From contig PAPI01000001.1 in the NCBI GenBank assembly GCA_002708845.1, forward strand, positions 310,001-374,000: DNA of 64,000 bases, given 5' to 3'. The DNA comes from Leeuwenhoekiella sp. GTDB lineage: Bacteria > Bacteroidota > Bacteroidia > Flavobacteriales > Flavobacteriaceae. Below are positions 1 through 8,893 of the stretch, piece by piece. Both the position numbers and the translations under genes were made by a program. The notes beneath the pieces were generated by a model that saw only the letters and a list, made by a program, of their open reading frames with translations, made no database searches and was not told the origin of the DNA. Each line of letters opens with the position of its first letter. The stretch's first letter is position 1.

Positions 1-31
1 TAGGGCAAAACCTTTTTTTAAATTAGAAAAC

Positions 32-2548
32 CTACATCGCACCGGCAAAGAAAATGGCATTCATAAATAACTTACTAGTACCGTACCAAAAGGCTCTAAA
101 GTTGGTGTTATCTGTAAAGATCATCACGTCACCTCTGCCCAGACTACGGTGTACAAACGGGCGCGTGCCTTTTAAAGCTTCGAGATTAATGTCGCTAATA
201 TAACCGCTGGCAAGCGGTTCGTCAGTATATAGAATGGGATTTTTATAGCTGGTTTCGTCTGCTTCTATAAACAGGGTGGTATCTCTAAAGAGATTAATTT
301 CATCGCGATCATAACCAAAAGCGATAGGGTGAGAGCGGTCTACTTTTGCTTTAAAGATAGCACCTCCTATAACCTGAGCGCCATTAAAATCACCACGCTG
401 TTCAAATGTGATGTTGGTGGCAGGATTTTCGGTCTCTACTTCTTTAAAATCCAGGAGTCCGTTGCGTTTAATCCATCTCGAGGCACTTTTAAAGCCTATA
501 AGTGTACCGCCCTGCTGTACCCAGGATCTAAGCTTTTCGGCATCTTCTTCAGTGAGGCCAGAACCCCAGGTTGATGGCATAATGATGGTAGTGTAGCGGT
601 CTAAACGAGAACGGCTGAAATTACGGGTATCTAATTTTGTAATTGAAATGTCAAAACGCGTATCGAGTAAATGCCAGATCTCACCGGCATCGTAGGAGCT
701 GATACCTTCGCCTACTAAAAGCGCGATTTGCTGTTTTTTAACAGATTCAAACTGGCGGCTTCCCAAATCAATACCCTGAGTAGAACCGGTTGCTACGGGA
801 TCAATAGTAAGGTTTGCATTTTTAGCAACCCCATCTAAGAAACTTTGAAGAGCTTCAGCATTCAGCGTCTGGTTTTGCACCGGAATCATCAAGGTACCGT
901 AATCGTAGGTTTTACCATTTAGCGTGAAGGGTTGCATGGCCATTTTAACCCGAATATCTTCGTTGAGTATGGCATTTAAAGCTTTTGGCGCATAATAATT
1001 TCCCCAGGGAATTAAATACGCATAACTGCTTTGTCGTAAGGTAAGTGGCTGAGGCAATACAATGCTGTCCAGGTTTTCACCTGCAATACTGGCGGGAGCT
1101 TCATCGCTAAAATCGAGGTTGAAAGCAAGTGGAAAACTCCAGGCTGAGATGTCGTAGAATAAACTGTCTTCAAATGTGGTGCGTGTTTCAAACATTCCTT
1201 TTAGTAGCCGGCTGTGTTTTTGACTTTTGGGCACAACATAGCTGCTGTTGGTTTCAAATTTTTTTCCATTTGTTTCATACTCCCGGGCTGGCTTGTATAC
1301 ATCTATATGATGCCTTTTAAGCAATTTAGCTAAGTGTGCAGCGCGGGCAGGATCGTTTGTGCTACCAAAAATGTAGGCATCCTTACCACGTTCTGCTCTT
1401 GAGTTGGAATAAAAATCCCGTTGATAGTTTAGGAGTTTGGTTCGCATCGCTTCTGCAGCTTCCAGTGTAGATAGAAAGGCGGTAAACTGATTGCGAATGG
1501 TAAACGGGAAGCTCAGCAGTCCGTTTTCAGTTTCCTGAAGGTGGCCGCGTGAACTCGCCTGCTCAAAGAGAATACCTATGCTTCCGTTAATGTCAGGAAA
1601 CGTAGATCCTTTTCCGTAGTAGAAATCGTCGTAATCTTCTTCAGTATAATATAAGGACCCAATTCTATCAAAAGCCTTGGCGTGATAGGTTCCTATTTCA
1701 GCCGTAAGTTCCTGATTGAGAGCTGGAGTAAGCGGGTGTGTGCGACTTTGTATACCCGGTTGAAAGAAAAATGACGAACTGCTACCCATCTCGTGGTGAT
1801 CCGTCAAAATGTTGGGATGCCATTGGTGAAAAGTTTCTATACGTGCCTGGGATTCGGGTAACTCTGCCGGAAGCCAGTCGCGATTGAGGTCAAACCAATA
1901 GTGATTGGTACGTCCGCCGGGCCAGATCTCGTCATACTCGCGATCCTGAGGATCTGCAGTGATGGTTTGGTTTTTATTGGTATTAGCCCAGTACGAAAAA
2001 CGCTGTAAGCCATCCGGGTTAAAAGAAGGGTCAAAGAGTATAACCACGTCATTCAGCAAAGAATCAATCTCTGGGCCTTCGGCTGCTGCCAGATAGTAGG
2101 CAGCCAGTAAACCGGCGTTAGAGCCACTGGCTTCATTACCGTGTATGCTCATTCCCTGATAAATTACTATGGGCATTGTTGAAGTATCCAGATTGCCGGC
2201 TTCATCCTCAGTTAGCGCAGTATGTTGCTTGCGAATGCTTTCGAGGTTTTGATGATTTTGAGGCGAAGTGATGGTAAGCAGTAGTAATGGACGCCCCTCA
2301 AAGGTGTTACCGCGTCGCTCAATGCTTATTCGGGGTGAAGCCTCAGCCAATCGCTCCATATAGCTTATGAGTTGATCATGGCTTACGTGCCATTCTCCAG
2401 GCATATAGCTCAAAAGCTCCTGGGGTTTTGGGATTTCAGGATTGTAAGTAACGGTATCGGGTAGATAATAATCTAGACTTAGATTTGTTACCTGTGCAGG
2501 TAATGCACTTAGTATAAGAAGAAAAACAAGAAGAATACAGTTTTTCAT
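32..2548 (-). CDS. Secreted M14 family zinc carboxypeptidase
   Basis: An 838-residue exported metallopeptidase, probably trimming peptides outside the cytoplasm or at the surface. Residues 1-19 form a signal peptide (charged start, Leu/Ile core, ending near LPAQ). The M14 zinc site is visible: HGNEASG supplies H136 and E139, TDHHEM supplies the third ligand (H251 or H252), and LFEQ places the catalytic glutamate at about E329. NRDW lies between them, as in the family. The last ~450 residues are much longer than a plain M14 domain and include a glutamine-amidotransferase-like stretch at about 600-720 (TIIMPSTWGSG, WVQQGGTLIGF). The substrate is unknown. It appears monocistronic, with no gene between its end and the window edge. 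Confidence 0.9.
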   Translation of the reverse strand: MKNCILLVFLLILSALPAQVTNLSLDYYLPDTVTYNPEIPKPQELLSYMPGEWHVSHDQLISYMERLAEASPRISIERRGNTFEGRPLLLLTITSPQNHQNLESIRKQHTALTEDEAGNLDTSTMPIVIYQGMSIHGNEASGSNAGLLAAYYLAAAEGPEIDSLLNDVVILFDPSFNPDGLQRFSYWANTNKNQTITADPQDREYDEIWPGGRTNHYWFDLNRDWLPAELPESQARIETFHQWHPNILTDHHEMGSSSSFFFQPGIQSRTHPLTPALNQELTAEIGTYHAKAFDRIGSLYYTEEDYDDFYYGKGSTFPDINGSIGILFEQASSRGHLQETENGLLSFPFTIRNQFTAFLSTLEAAEAMRTKLLNYQRDFYSNSRAERGKDAYIFGSTNDPARAAHLAKLLKRHHIDVYKPAREYETNGKKFETNSSYVVPKSQKHSRLLKGMFETRTTFEDSLFYDISAWSFPLAFNLDFSDEAPASIAGENLDSIVLPQPLTLRQSSYAYLIPWGNYYAPKALNAILNEDIRVKMAMQPFTLNGKTYDYGTLMIPVQNQTLNAEALQSFLDGVAKNANLTIDPVATGSTQGIDLGSRQFESVKKQQIALLVGEGISSYDAGEIWHLLDTRFDISITKLDTRNFSRSRLDRYTTIIMPSTWGSGLTEEDAEKLRSWVQQGGTLIGFKSASRWIKRNGLLDFKEVETENPATNITFEQRGDFNGAQVIGGAIFKAKVDRSHPIAFGYDRDEINLFRDTTLFIEADETSYKNPILYTDEPLASGYISDINLEALKGTRPFVHRSLGRGDVMIFTDNTNFRAFWYGTSKLFMNAIFFAGAM

Positions 2549-2664
2549 AGTGGTATTACGGGTTTTAGGATTATCAAATGCGATTGGTTTTAAAGATATT
2601 GATTTCTGGCCATAAGCACTACCGCTGACTGTAAAATAGCTTTTAAGTCCTTACAAGGCATAAA

Positions 2665-2689
2665 AAAAGCCGCAGTATTTGCGGCTTTT
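2665..2689 (-). terminator. Rho-independent terminator after the DUF3276 gene
   Basis: A perfect 10-bp stem (left arm AAAAGCCGCA at 2665-2674, right arm 2680-2689) with a 5-base loop. Read on the minus strand it ends in a run of T. It lies 18 bases beyond the stop of the upstream minus-strand gene. Confidence 0.85.
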
Positions 2690-2706
2690 AAAACGTGATA
2701 CTGTTT

Positions 2707-3078
2707 TTAAATATCTTCAAAGCTTACATCGGTAAAGGCTTTTGCGGGCTTATCTGTAACCAGCTCAGTATCTTCCTCTTTGCTGTAGTCGCTCTGATGA
2801 CGCTCGCTGATTACTTCTTCACCTTTCTCATCAAGAATGTAACCCGTCATTTCATTCAGGATTTCAGAAAAACCTTCAAAATCTTCTTTGTACAGATAGA
2901 TTTTGTGCTTTTTGTAATGGAAAGACCCATCATCATTGGTAAATTTCTTGCTTTCGGTAATGGTTAGGTAATAATCCCCTGCACGGGTAGAACGTACGTC
3001 AAAAAAATAGGTGCGGCGCCCTGCTCTTAACACTTTAGAGAATATCTCGTCATTCCCCCTCATTTCAGTATTGCTCAT
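2707..3078 (-). CDS. PUR family nucleic-acid-binding protein (DUF3276)
   Basis: A 123-residue cytosolic protein of the DUF3276 type, the small Bacteroidota relative of eukaryotic Pur-alpha. Residues about 10-80 carry the conserved core, with the RTYFFDVRSTRAGDYYLTI stretch and the KKHKIYLYKED segment forming the expected beta-strand/helix repeat. The C-terminal ~40 residues are acidic and probably disordered. Family knowledge suggests single-stranded DNA or RNA binding; no specific process can be read from the neighbours. It has its own terminator, and its ATG is preceded by an AT-rich leader. The family assignment is secure, the role is not. Confidence 0.85.
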   Translation of the reverse strand: MSNTEMRGNDEIFSKVLRAGRRTYFFDVRSTRAGDYYLTITESKKFTNDDGSFHYKKHKIYLYKEDFEGFSEILNEMTGYILDEKGEEVISERHQSDYSKEEDTELVTDKPAKAFTDVSFEDI

Positions 3079-3145
3079 ATTCTTGGTTTAATTAATATGC
3101 ATTACGCTGTCAAAAATGGAAAAAAATAAAATGGTGTACAAAAAA

Positions 3146-4903
3146 TTATTCCATTTCTTTTTCCTCAAGCTGCTTGCGATATAGCTCCTGATAGTAGCCT
3201 TCCTGGTTAACCAGTTCGCTGTGTGTACCGCGTTGAATGATTTTTCCCTCTTCAAGAATTATAATTTTGTCAGCATTTTTTGCCGAAGAAATACGATGGC
3301 TTACCAGTACGGTAGTTTTATCTGAGGCAATACGCTTTATATTTCCAAGAATTTCTTCTTCGGTCTCGGTATCTACTGCGGAAAGACTATCGTCAAAGAG
3401 TAATATTTGTGGATCTTTTATGATTGCACGGGCGATAGATACACGTTGTTTCTGACCGCCGCTCAGCGTAATACCGCGTTCTCCCAGAACGGTATCGTAG
3501 CCTTTTGTAAAATCGATGATATTGTGATGTACCGAAGCATTTTTGGCAGCTTCAGTAACTTCCTCGTCTGTAGCATCTTTTTTACCAAACTTGATATTTT
3601 CTTTGATGCTGTCGCTAAACAAAAAGGCTTCCTGAGGCACATATCCTATGCTGTTTCTAAGATCCTTTAAATTGAGATCTGCGATGTTTGTATCGTCAAT
3701 TTTAATGCTGCCGCTGGTTGTATCGTATAATCGTCCAATCAACTCTAAGATGGTAGACTTACCGGAACCGGTTTTACCAATGATAGCAAGTGTTTCGCCT
3801 TGTTTGACTTCAAAGGAAACCTCGTGCAAAGCCGTAATATTGGTGTCTTCGTACGTAAAACTTACGTTGTTAAACTGAATATGTCCAGCTATAGGGGTAT
3901 GCTTTTCGGTATGATTTACAATGTTTGGTTTTTCATTGAGGAATTCATTAATTCTTTTTTGAGAAGCTTCCGCCTGCTGCACCAATGAGGTAATCCAGCC
4001 CACCGAAGCTACCGGCCAGGTCAGCATATTTACGTAGATCAAAAATTCGACAATAACGCCAAGATCGGGAATACTGCCTTCTATGTATTTTTTTCCGCCT
4101 ATATAAATTACCAGAAGATTACTTATTCCTATTAATGCGATCATCAGCGGAAAGAAAAACGCCTGAACACGCACTAAGTCCAGGTTTTTGTCTCTGCTGG
4201 TGATACTGAGTTTTTCAAAGTTTTCGTAGGTCTGCCTTTCGATTCCATAGGCCTTGATCACGCCAATTCCGCTAAAGGATTCCTGCGTAAATGTGCTCAG
4301 ATGCGAAAGGTATTGCTGTACCACCGTACTGCGCTTGTGAATAAGACGGCTCAACTGATAGATAGCCACAGAAAGAATGGGAAGCGGTATAATCACATAC
4401 AGCGTGAGTTCTGGAGCTGTGTAAAACATATAAGGTATCACCGTCGCAAAAAGAATAAATGTAGTCACCCCATACATAATGGCCGGCCCCAGATACATAC
4501 GCACTTTACTCACATCTTCGCTTATACGGTTCATCAGGTCACCGGTACGGTTTTTTTTGTAAAAATTGAGCGAAAGATTCTGATACTGCTCATAAACTTC
4601 GTTTTTAAGATCAGCTTCCATATACCGGGAAACCACAATAAACATCTGCCGCATCAAAAAAGTAAAGAAGGCTGAAAGTAAAGCGGCGCCCAGGAGCAGG
4701 AGCAGGGTCATTAAAAGGTTGTGCTTTAGTTCGCTTAAATCACCACCCTTACTTGTGTAATTTTCAACAAGATTGATCATATCACCACTAAACTTGGGCG
4801 TAAGAATGGCAAATATGCGGGCAACAAGTACAATGAAGAAGCCCAGAATGAGTTTCCATTTGTACTTTTTAAAATATTTATTGAGATGCTGTAGTTCTTT
4901 CAT
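3146..4903 (-). CDS. ABC transporter, fused permease and ATPase (MsbA/MdlB type)
   Basis: A half-transporter of about 585 residues that should homodimerise in the inner membrane. The N-terminal ~320 residues are the six-helix exporter domain. The C-terminal half is the nucleotide-binding domain: Walker A (GKTGSGKST), Q-loop (YVPQEAFLFS), signature (LSGGQKQR), Walker B (ILLFDDSLSAVD) and the H-switch (LVSHRIS). I place the start at the ATG at 4903 (MKELQHLNKYFKK); a longer reading from a TTG at 4966 adds 21 unconvincing residues. The substrate is unknown; lipids or drugs are usual for this family. It is divergent from nusB. Confidence 0.88.
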   Translation of the reverse strand: MKELQHLNKYFKKYKWKLILGFFIVLVARIFAILTPKFSGDMINLVENYTSKGGDLSELKHNLLMTLLLLLGAALLSAFFTFLMRQMFIVVSRYMEADLKNEVYEQYQNLSLNFYKKNRTGDLMNRISEDVSKVRMYLGPAIMYGVTTFILFATVIPYMFYTAPELTLYVIIPLPILSVAIYQLSRLIHKRSTVVQQYLSHLSTFTQESFSGIGVIKAYGIERQTYENFEKLSITSRDKNLDLVRVQAFFFPLMIALIGISNLLVIYIGGKKYIEGSIPDLGVIVEFLIYVNMLTWPVASVGWITSLVQQAEASQKRINEFLNEKPNIVNHTEKHTPIAGHIQFNNVSFTYEDTNITALHEVSFEVKQGETLAIIGKTGSGKSTILELIGRLYDTTSGSIKIDDTNIADLNLKDLRNSIGYVPQEAFLFSDSIKENIKFGKKDATDEEVTEAAKNASVHHNIIDFTKGYDTVLGERGITLSGGQKQRVSIARAIIKDPQILLFDDSLSAVDTETEEEILGNIKRIASDKTTVLVSHRISSAKNADKIIILEEGKIIQRGTHSELVNQEGYYQELYRKQLEEKEME

Positions 4904-5052
4904 AATGCGTGATGCAGCAGGATTGGTGGTATTATCAGCTTCTAAGGTCTGCAATACGGCCGACAAAGATACGCGATTCGATTTAGAAAAGTAGCTCAGG
5001 TATTTTTAAGATAAAAAAGCAATTTTAGGGCTCAGAACTTTTAGAGATCATG

Positions 5053-5060
5053 TATTTTTG
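5053..5060 (+). promoter_or_regulatory. Candidate -7 box upstream of nusB
   Basis: TATTTTTG matches the Bacteroidetes -7 consensus TAnnTTTG. It is followed by a leader of about 100 bases before the nusB ATG. I could not find a clear TTG about 20 bases upstream, so confidence is limited. Confidence 0.4.
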
Positions 5061-5167
5061 CAGCGTTTTTGAGCAGCCCGATAACCAGTATTTAGGATTG
5101 TATCGTTGCTCATTCAACCAAGCTTTAAAATACCCAAGGGTATTAACACTTTAAGTTCATTAACGCT

Positions 5168-6115
5168 ATGCTCAACAGGAGGCACATTCGCATTAAGGTA
5201 ATGCAGGCGCTTTATGCTTTAAGTCAGGCCGAACAGCCCGATTTGCAAAAAGAGGAAAAGTTTCTCAATACCAGTACTGCCCAGATGTATGACCTGTATC
5301 TGGTTCTGGTAGATTTACTTACCGAAATTCACGCTCACGCAAAAGATATTTTGGAGCGTTCACAACAAAAAATCCTGGCAACAGAAGAAGATCGTAATCC
5401 AAATTTACGTTTTGTAAATAATGAAATACTGGTTCGTCTTTCTGAAAACGAGACTTTGCAGGGCAGCCTTAAAAAAGCAAAGCTGAAAAACTGGCGTCTC
5501 GATAATGAGTATGTCGTGCTTATATACGATGAACTCATTAAGAGTGATCTGTACGATGCATATATGTCACAGGAAGAAACCGATTTTAAAAAGGACCGGC
5601 AGTTTGTAATCGATATGTTTACCGAATTTGTAGCGCCAAACGATAAACTGTACGACTATTTGGAAGATTACCGATTAACGTGGCTTGATGATTTGCCGGT
5701 AGTCAATACCACTTTGGTAAAACGCCTGGGTAAATTAAAACCCAATTCTCCCGAAAGTACGATTCTTCCTAAGCTTTACAAGGATGAGGAAGACCGTGAT
5801 TTTGCTAGGGATTTGCTTAGACGTACGGCGCATAATGATGAAGAGTATGAAGCCGAAATACTTGGCAATACGCCCAACTGGGATCAGGACCGTATTGCGG
5901 TTTTAGATAAAATTCTTATCAAAATGGCCTTATGCGAGTTTTTACGCTTTCCGTCGATACCTATTAAAGTAAGTATAAATGAATACCTCGAACTTTCTAA
6001 AGAATACTCAACGCCAAAGAGTAGCATTTTTGTAAACGGGGTGCTGGATCGTTTAGTTAAGAAATATAAGCAGGAAGGCCGTTTAAATAAGGCTGGTCGG
6101 GGTCTTATGGAATAG
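5168..6115 (+). CDS. nusB: Transcription antitermination factor NusB
   Basis: A 315-residue NusB. The RNA-binding/NusE-interacting NusB fold lies in the C-terminal ~150 residues (from about DRDFARDLLRRT through WDQDRIAVLDKILIKMAL and SINEYLELSKEYS to FVNGVLDRL), which carry the classic NusB signatures. The N-terminus starts with the typical NRRHIRIKVMQALYAL. The protein is about twice the length of the E. coli protein because of a long insertion between these parts, which is usual in Bacteroidota. It acts in rRNA antitermination with NusE (S10). It is followed at 69 bases by the DUF1573 gene and then yajC on the same strand, a common flavobacterial order. Confidence 0.93.
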   Translation: MLNRRHIRIKVMQALYALSQAEQPDLQKEEKFLNTSTAQMYDLYLVLVDLLTEIHAHAKDILERSQQKILATEEDRNPNLRFVNNEILVRLSENETLQGSLKKAKLKNWRLDNEYVVLIYDELIKSDLYDAYMSQEETDFKKDRQFVIDMFTEFVAPNDKLYDYLEDYRLTWLDDLPVVNTTLVKRLGKLKPNSPESTILPKLYKDEEDRDFARDLLRRTAHNDEEYEAEILGNTPNWDQDRIAVLDKILIKMALCEFLRFPSIPIKVSINEYLELSKEYSTPKSSIFVNGVLDRLVKKYKQEGRLNKAGRGLME

Positions 6116-6160
6116 CTTTTGCAAAGCTTGATGTTAATTATAGAATCAGAAAGAAAATTG

Positions 6161-6168
6161 TAATTTTG
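6161..6168 (+). promoter_or_regulatory. Candidate -7 box upstream of the DUF1573 gene
   Basis: TAATTTTG matches TAnnTTTG and ends 16 bases before the ATG at 6185, suggesting a short leader and some transcription independent of nusB. There is no convincing -33 TTG at the usual distance. Confidence 0.35.
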
Positions 6169-6184
6169 AACTTTTAAAAATTTG

Positions 6185-6655
6185 ATGAATATGAAAAAAG
6201 TATTTTTAATTGCAGGTATAGTTGCTGCAATGGCATTTACAGGCTGTAAAGACAATGCGTCTGATAAAGTAAAAGGTGAAAACGTAGAAATGGCTGCATC
6301 TCGTGACGAGAATGCGACGGTATTCCCAGTTTTGGAATTTGAAGAAACCGCCTACGATTTTGGTAACATACCGCGTGGTACCGAAGTGGAGCACGTATTT
6401 AAATTTAAAAATACAGGTAAAGCACCCTTAGTTATTGTCGACGCAACCAGTACTTGTGGTTGTACGGTACCTACACCTCCAAAAGAACCTATTCAACCGG
6501 GTGAAACAGGAGAGCTTTTAGTAAAATACAATGGTAGCGGTCTTAATGCAGTTACCAAAGTAGTGACTGTAAAGTCTAATACCGAAAAAGGATCTGAAAC
6601 CGTAAAGATAACCGCCTTTGTACAGCCTACTGAAGGGCCTGCAGTACAAGGATAA
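6185..6655 (+). CDS. DUF1573 lipoprotein
   Basis: An exported lipoprotein of about 156 residues. The start MNMKKVFLIAGIVAAMAFTGC ends in a lipobox cysteine (AFTGC). The rest is a single DUF1573 Ig-like domain with the hallmarks YDFGNIPRGTEVEHVFKFKN, the TSTCGCT cysteine motif and a terminal strand pattern KVVTVKSNTEKGS. DUF1573 domains are abundant in Bacteroidota envelopes, but their function is not established. I start at the ATG at 6185, since the codon before it is only a TTG. It sits between nusB and yajC, 9 bases upstream of the latter. Confidence 0.88.
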   Translation: MNMKKVFLIAGIVAAMAFTGCKDNASDKVKGENVEMAASRDENATVFPVLEFEETAYDFGNIPRGTEVEHVFKFKNTGKAPLVIVDATSTCGCTVPTPPKEPIQPGETGELLVKYNGSGLNAVTKVVTVKSNTEKGSETVKITAFVQPTEGPAVQG

Positions 6656-6664
6656 CCCCTCATA

Positions 6665-6961
6665 ATGGAACAAATAACCAGTTTTTTACCTATAATCCTT
6701 ATGATTGGTGTGGTGTATCTGTTTATGATTCGCCCACAGATGAAACGTCAAAAGGATGAAAAGAAATTTTCTGAAGCTTTAAAACGTGGAGATCGCGTGA
6801 TTACCAAAAGTGGTTTGCACGGCAAAATTTTAGAGCTTAATGATGACAGTGTTTTGTTAGATGCCGGAGCCGGGAAGATGCGTTTTGAACGCTCAGCGCT
6901 TTCTCTAGAGCTTTCTAAAAAGCTTAACGAACCTGAAAAACCTCAGAAGGAAAAGAAATAA
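6665..6961 (+). CDS. yajC: Preprotein translocase accessory subunit YajC
   Basis: A 98-residue YajC, the small inner-membrane partner of SecDF in protein export. One N-terminal transmembrane helix (ITSFLPIILMIGVVYLFMI) is followed by the diagnostic RPQMKRQKDEKKF and then a small cytosolic domain with GDRVITKSGLHGKI, as in the family. The length is typical. It begins 9 bases after the DUF1573 gene and ends at a strong bidirectional terminator. Confidence 0.95.
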   Translation: MEQITSFLPIILMIGVVYLFMIRPQMKRQKDEKKFSEALKRGDRVITKSGLHGKILELNDDSVLLDAGAGKMRFERSALSLELSKKLNEPEKPQKEKK

Positions 6962-6980
6962 TAATTTCTCATAAAATGTA

Positions 6981-7012
6981 AAAACCCCGATGCCTTAAAA
7001 CATCGGGGTTTT
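6981..7012. terminator. Bidirectional terminator between yajC and the ferritin-like genes
   Basis: A perfect 12-bp inverted repeat (AAAACCCCGATG at 6981-6992 and its complement at 7001-7012) with an 8-base loop. Flanking A and T runs serve both converging transcripts. Confidence 0.9.
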
Positions 7013-7042
7013 TATTTTGACTATTCTTTATCTTATCATCTC

Positions 7043-7885
7043 TTAACTAACGATGAATAAACCTGCAATTGTACTTGCTGTTTGACCATCCATCGGTTCG
7101 TCATAAGCCTGAGTTGAAGATTCAAAAGAGAAAGGATCTGAACTACCTAAGGTAGTAACGTCAACACCACCCTGATTGGTATTCTGTTCACCTTCATAAA
7201 CAAGTGCTACACCATCATTTGCGGCCTCAACACCTAAGTCTGGAATACCTGTAGTATTTCCGGTAATCCAACCTTCAAGACCTCGTAATCTTCTGATTTC
7301 AGAAGCGTGACGCGCTTCTACCGAGTGAATTTGCAATGCTGCCGTAAGTAATTCTCCCTGGCCAATAAGATTTGCGGCCTGGCCTTTATAGGCTCTAACT
7401 CCTGTATCTTCAAAAGCCTGCGCTAAAATTAAAAGCTGCGTGTAGGCTGTATCCATCGATGTAGACGTATTTTGCATAAAAGGATCAAAATTACCTCCTA
7501 CCGTAAAATCAAATGTGGGTTTATCTATGGCGCCATTTCCTAATGCCTGCTTTAAAAATGCAACATGAGCGTCTTCATGTTTTGAGATTTGCTCGTAAAT
7601 TTCACGTGCTTTACCAGTACTTCCTAAAACAGGAGATTCTAAAGCTTTCATATAAAATTCTGCCTCAAGGTATTCTAGAGTAAGCGCCAGATTAAATATA
7701 GCCGGTACATCACCTACATCCTGAGCATGTGCTTTATTTCCCGCCGTTGCCAGGCCAAAAGGAACTGCAAGCATTGCGGCTTTTTTACTGATACTTCCTA
7801 ACTGACTAAACATCTCACGTCGCGAAGACATGGGCTGCTGAAGTCTGTCTGTAGTAAATTCGTCTAAAAATTTTATAATATTCAT
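7043..7885 (-). CDS. Ferritin-like domain protein (Ferritin_2 type), second of a pair
   Basis: A 280-residue protein of the bacterial ferritin-like/desiccation-related family (PF13668-like). Its four-helix core lies at about 60-220 and has repeated acidic/His positions: ALTLEYLEAEFYMKAL, EQISKHEDAHVAFLKQAL, AQAFEDTGVRAYKG and IHSVEARHASEIRRL. The Glu and ExxH residues could form a di-metal site. A degenerate Tat-like or Sec N-terminus is seen (SRREMFSQLGSISKKAAMLAVPFGLATAG). It lies 26 bases after its paralogue on the same strand and is probably co-transcribed with it. Metal binding and export are inferred; the true function of the family is unknown. Confidence 0.82.
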   Translation of the reverse strand: MNIIKFLDEFTTDRLQQPMSSRREMFSQLGSISKKAAMLAVPFGLATAGNKAHAQDVGDVPAIFNLALTLEYLEAEFYMKALESPVLGSTGKAREIYEQISKHEDAHVAFLKQALGNGAIDKPTFDFTVGGNFDPFMQNTSTSMDTAYTQLLILAQAFEDTGVRAYKGQAANLIGQGELLTAALQIHSVEARHASEIRRLRGLEGWITGNTTGIPDLGVEAANDGVALVYEGEQNTNQGGVDVTTLGSSDPFSFESSTQAYDEPMDGQTASTIAGLFIVS

Positions 7886-7911
7886 TGTGATTTTTTTTTA
7901 AAGGTTAGTGT

Positions 7912-8643
7912 TTACGATCCCATTGGATTTTTATAAGTAAATGGCGTTACGATAAAAGGTCCCGCATTTTCAAATACCTTGGTGGGTGTATAAGCCGCAT
8001 CTAGACCATTGTCATCAACAATGTCATTCCCTGCGAAAGCTTTAAAATCACCAGTTGGATTTATGATTGAACGAATCGCAGCTGCGTGACGGGCTTCTAC
8101 CGAAACTATTTTACCCGCGAGTGTTAAATATAATGGAGTCTGAATGTAAATTCCTGCACCATTATAAGCGCCAACACCGGTATCTTCTAATGCCTGTGCT
8201 GTTTGAAGAACTGAAGTCCTGTTACTAAAATCAACACTACTAAAATCAAATTCCAGATTATCTGGTAAACGCTGAGCCGGGTTGGTAACATTAGCTCCAA
8301 TCGCCGCCTTAAACCAATCTCTATGATTTACTTCGTGATTGTACAAATCTTCTAGAATAGCTTTTTCTTCTGTATCAGCTCCGGCCCAATAAGAACCGTC
8401 TAAGACATTTGTATAAAATGCAGCTTCTAATTGCTCTAGAGCATAAGCATAATTTAAAACGCCCACGTCACCTGATCCTAAATCGAATACGTCATCGGGA
8501 TTCATGTATCCGTCGTCATCATTGTCGCAGGATGCTAGCAAAAGACCGGAACCGGCAAGAGCAAGACCACTTACTTTTAGAAAATTTCTGCGGTTACGGG
8601 CTGCAGTTTGCGCCCCGGCATCAATTGATTCTTTCTTTCTCAT
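7912..8643 (-). CDS. Ferritin-like Tat lipoprotein, first of a pair
   Basis: A 243-residue paralogue of the next gene, with the same four-helix pattern (YALEQLEAAFYTNVL, LYNHEVNHRDWFKAAIG, AQALEDTGVGAYNG, VSVEARHAAAIRSI). The N-terminus is a clear twin-arginine signal, RRNFLKVSGLALAGSG, followed by a lipobox-like LLLASC, so the folded and possibly metal-loaded protein is likely exported and lipid-anchored. An acidic DNDDDGY linker follows the cysteine. It is the promoter-proximal gene of the pair. Confidence 0.85.
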   Translation of the reverse strand: MRKKESIDAGAQTAARNRRNFLKVSGLALAGSGLLLASCDNDDDGYMNPDDVFDLGSGDVGVLNYAYALEQLEAAFYTNVLDGSYWAGADTEEKAILEDLYNHEVNHRDWFKAAIGANVTNPAQRLPDNLEFDFSSVDFSNRTSVLQTAQALEDTGVGAYNGAGIYIQTPLYLTLAGKIVSVEARHAAAIRSIINPTGDFKAFAGNDIVDDNGLDAAYTPTKVFENAGPFIVTPFTYKNPMGS

Positions 8644-8675
8644 AATGTTTTAGTTTTTGGTTATTTATTAAAACT

Positions 8676-8701
8676 TACGAGGTAAAGACAATCGTGGTTT
8701 T
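8676..8701 (-). promoter_or_regulatory. Possible ECF-sigma-type promoter for the ferritin-like pair
   Basis: On the minus strand AAAACC is followed after 16 bases by CGTA. This resembles the AAC / CGT architecture used by many ECF sigma factors, and it is placed about 33 bases before the ATG. No TAnnTTTG box was found here. It is a single occurrence, so tentative. Confidence 0.3.
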
Positions 8702-8862
8702 GAGAATCAGTGATTTAACAAAACATTAAGGTTAATGGAGGGGTTTCCACTAAATTTTAAGAAAAATTATTAAAAATAATTAAGATTATAAAAGGTAATT
8801 ATTGTGATGGTAAAATTTTTATAACTGAAGATTAAAAATTACCTTAACGCGGAATGTTATTT

Positions 8863-8887
8863 TAAAAGAATAACATTAGAATGGTGA
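8863..8887. repeat. Inverted repeat after the VanX-like gene
   Basis: A perfect 9-bp inverted repeat (AATGTTATT and its complement, 7-base loop) begins 6 bases beyond the stop of the dipeptidase gene. It has no T run, so it may be a weak 3' hairpin or a protein-binding site. Confidence 0.4.
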
Positions 8888-8893
8888 AGTATA

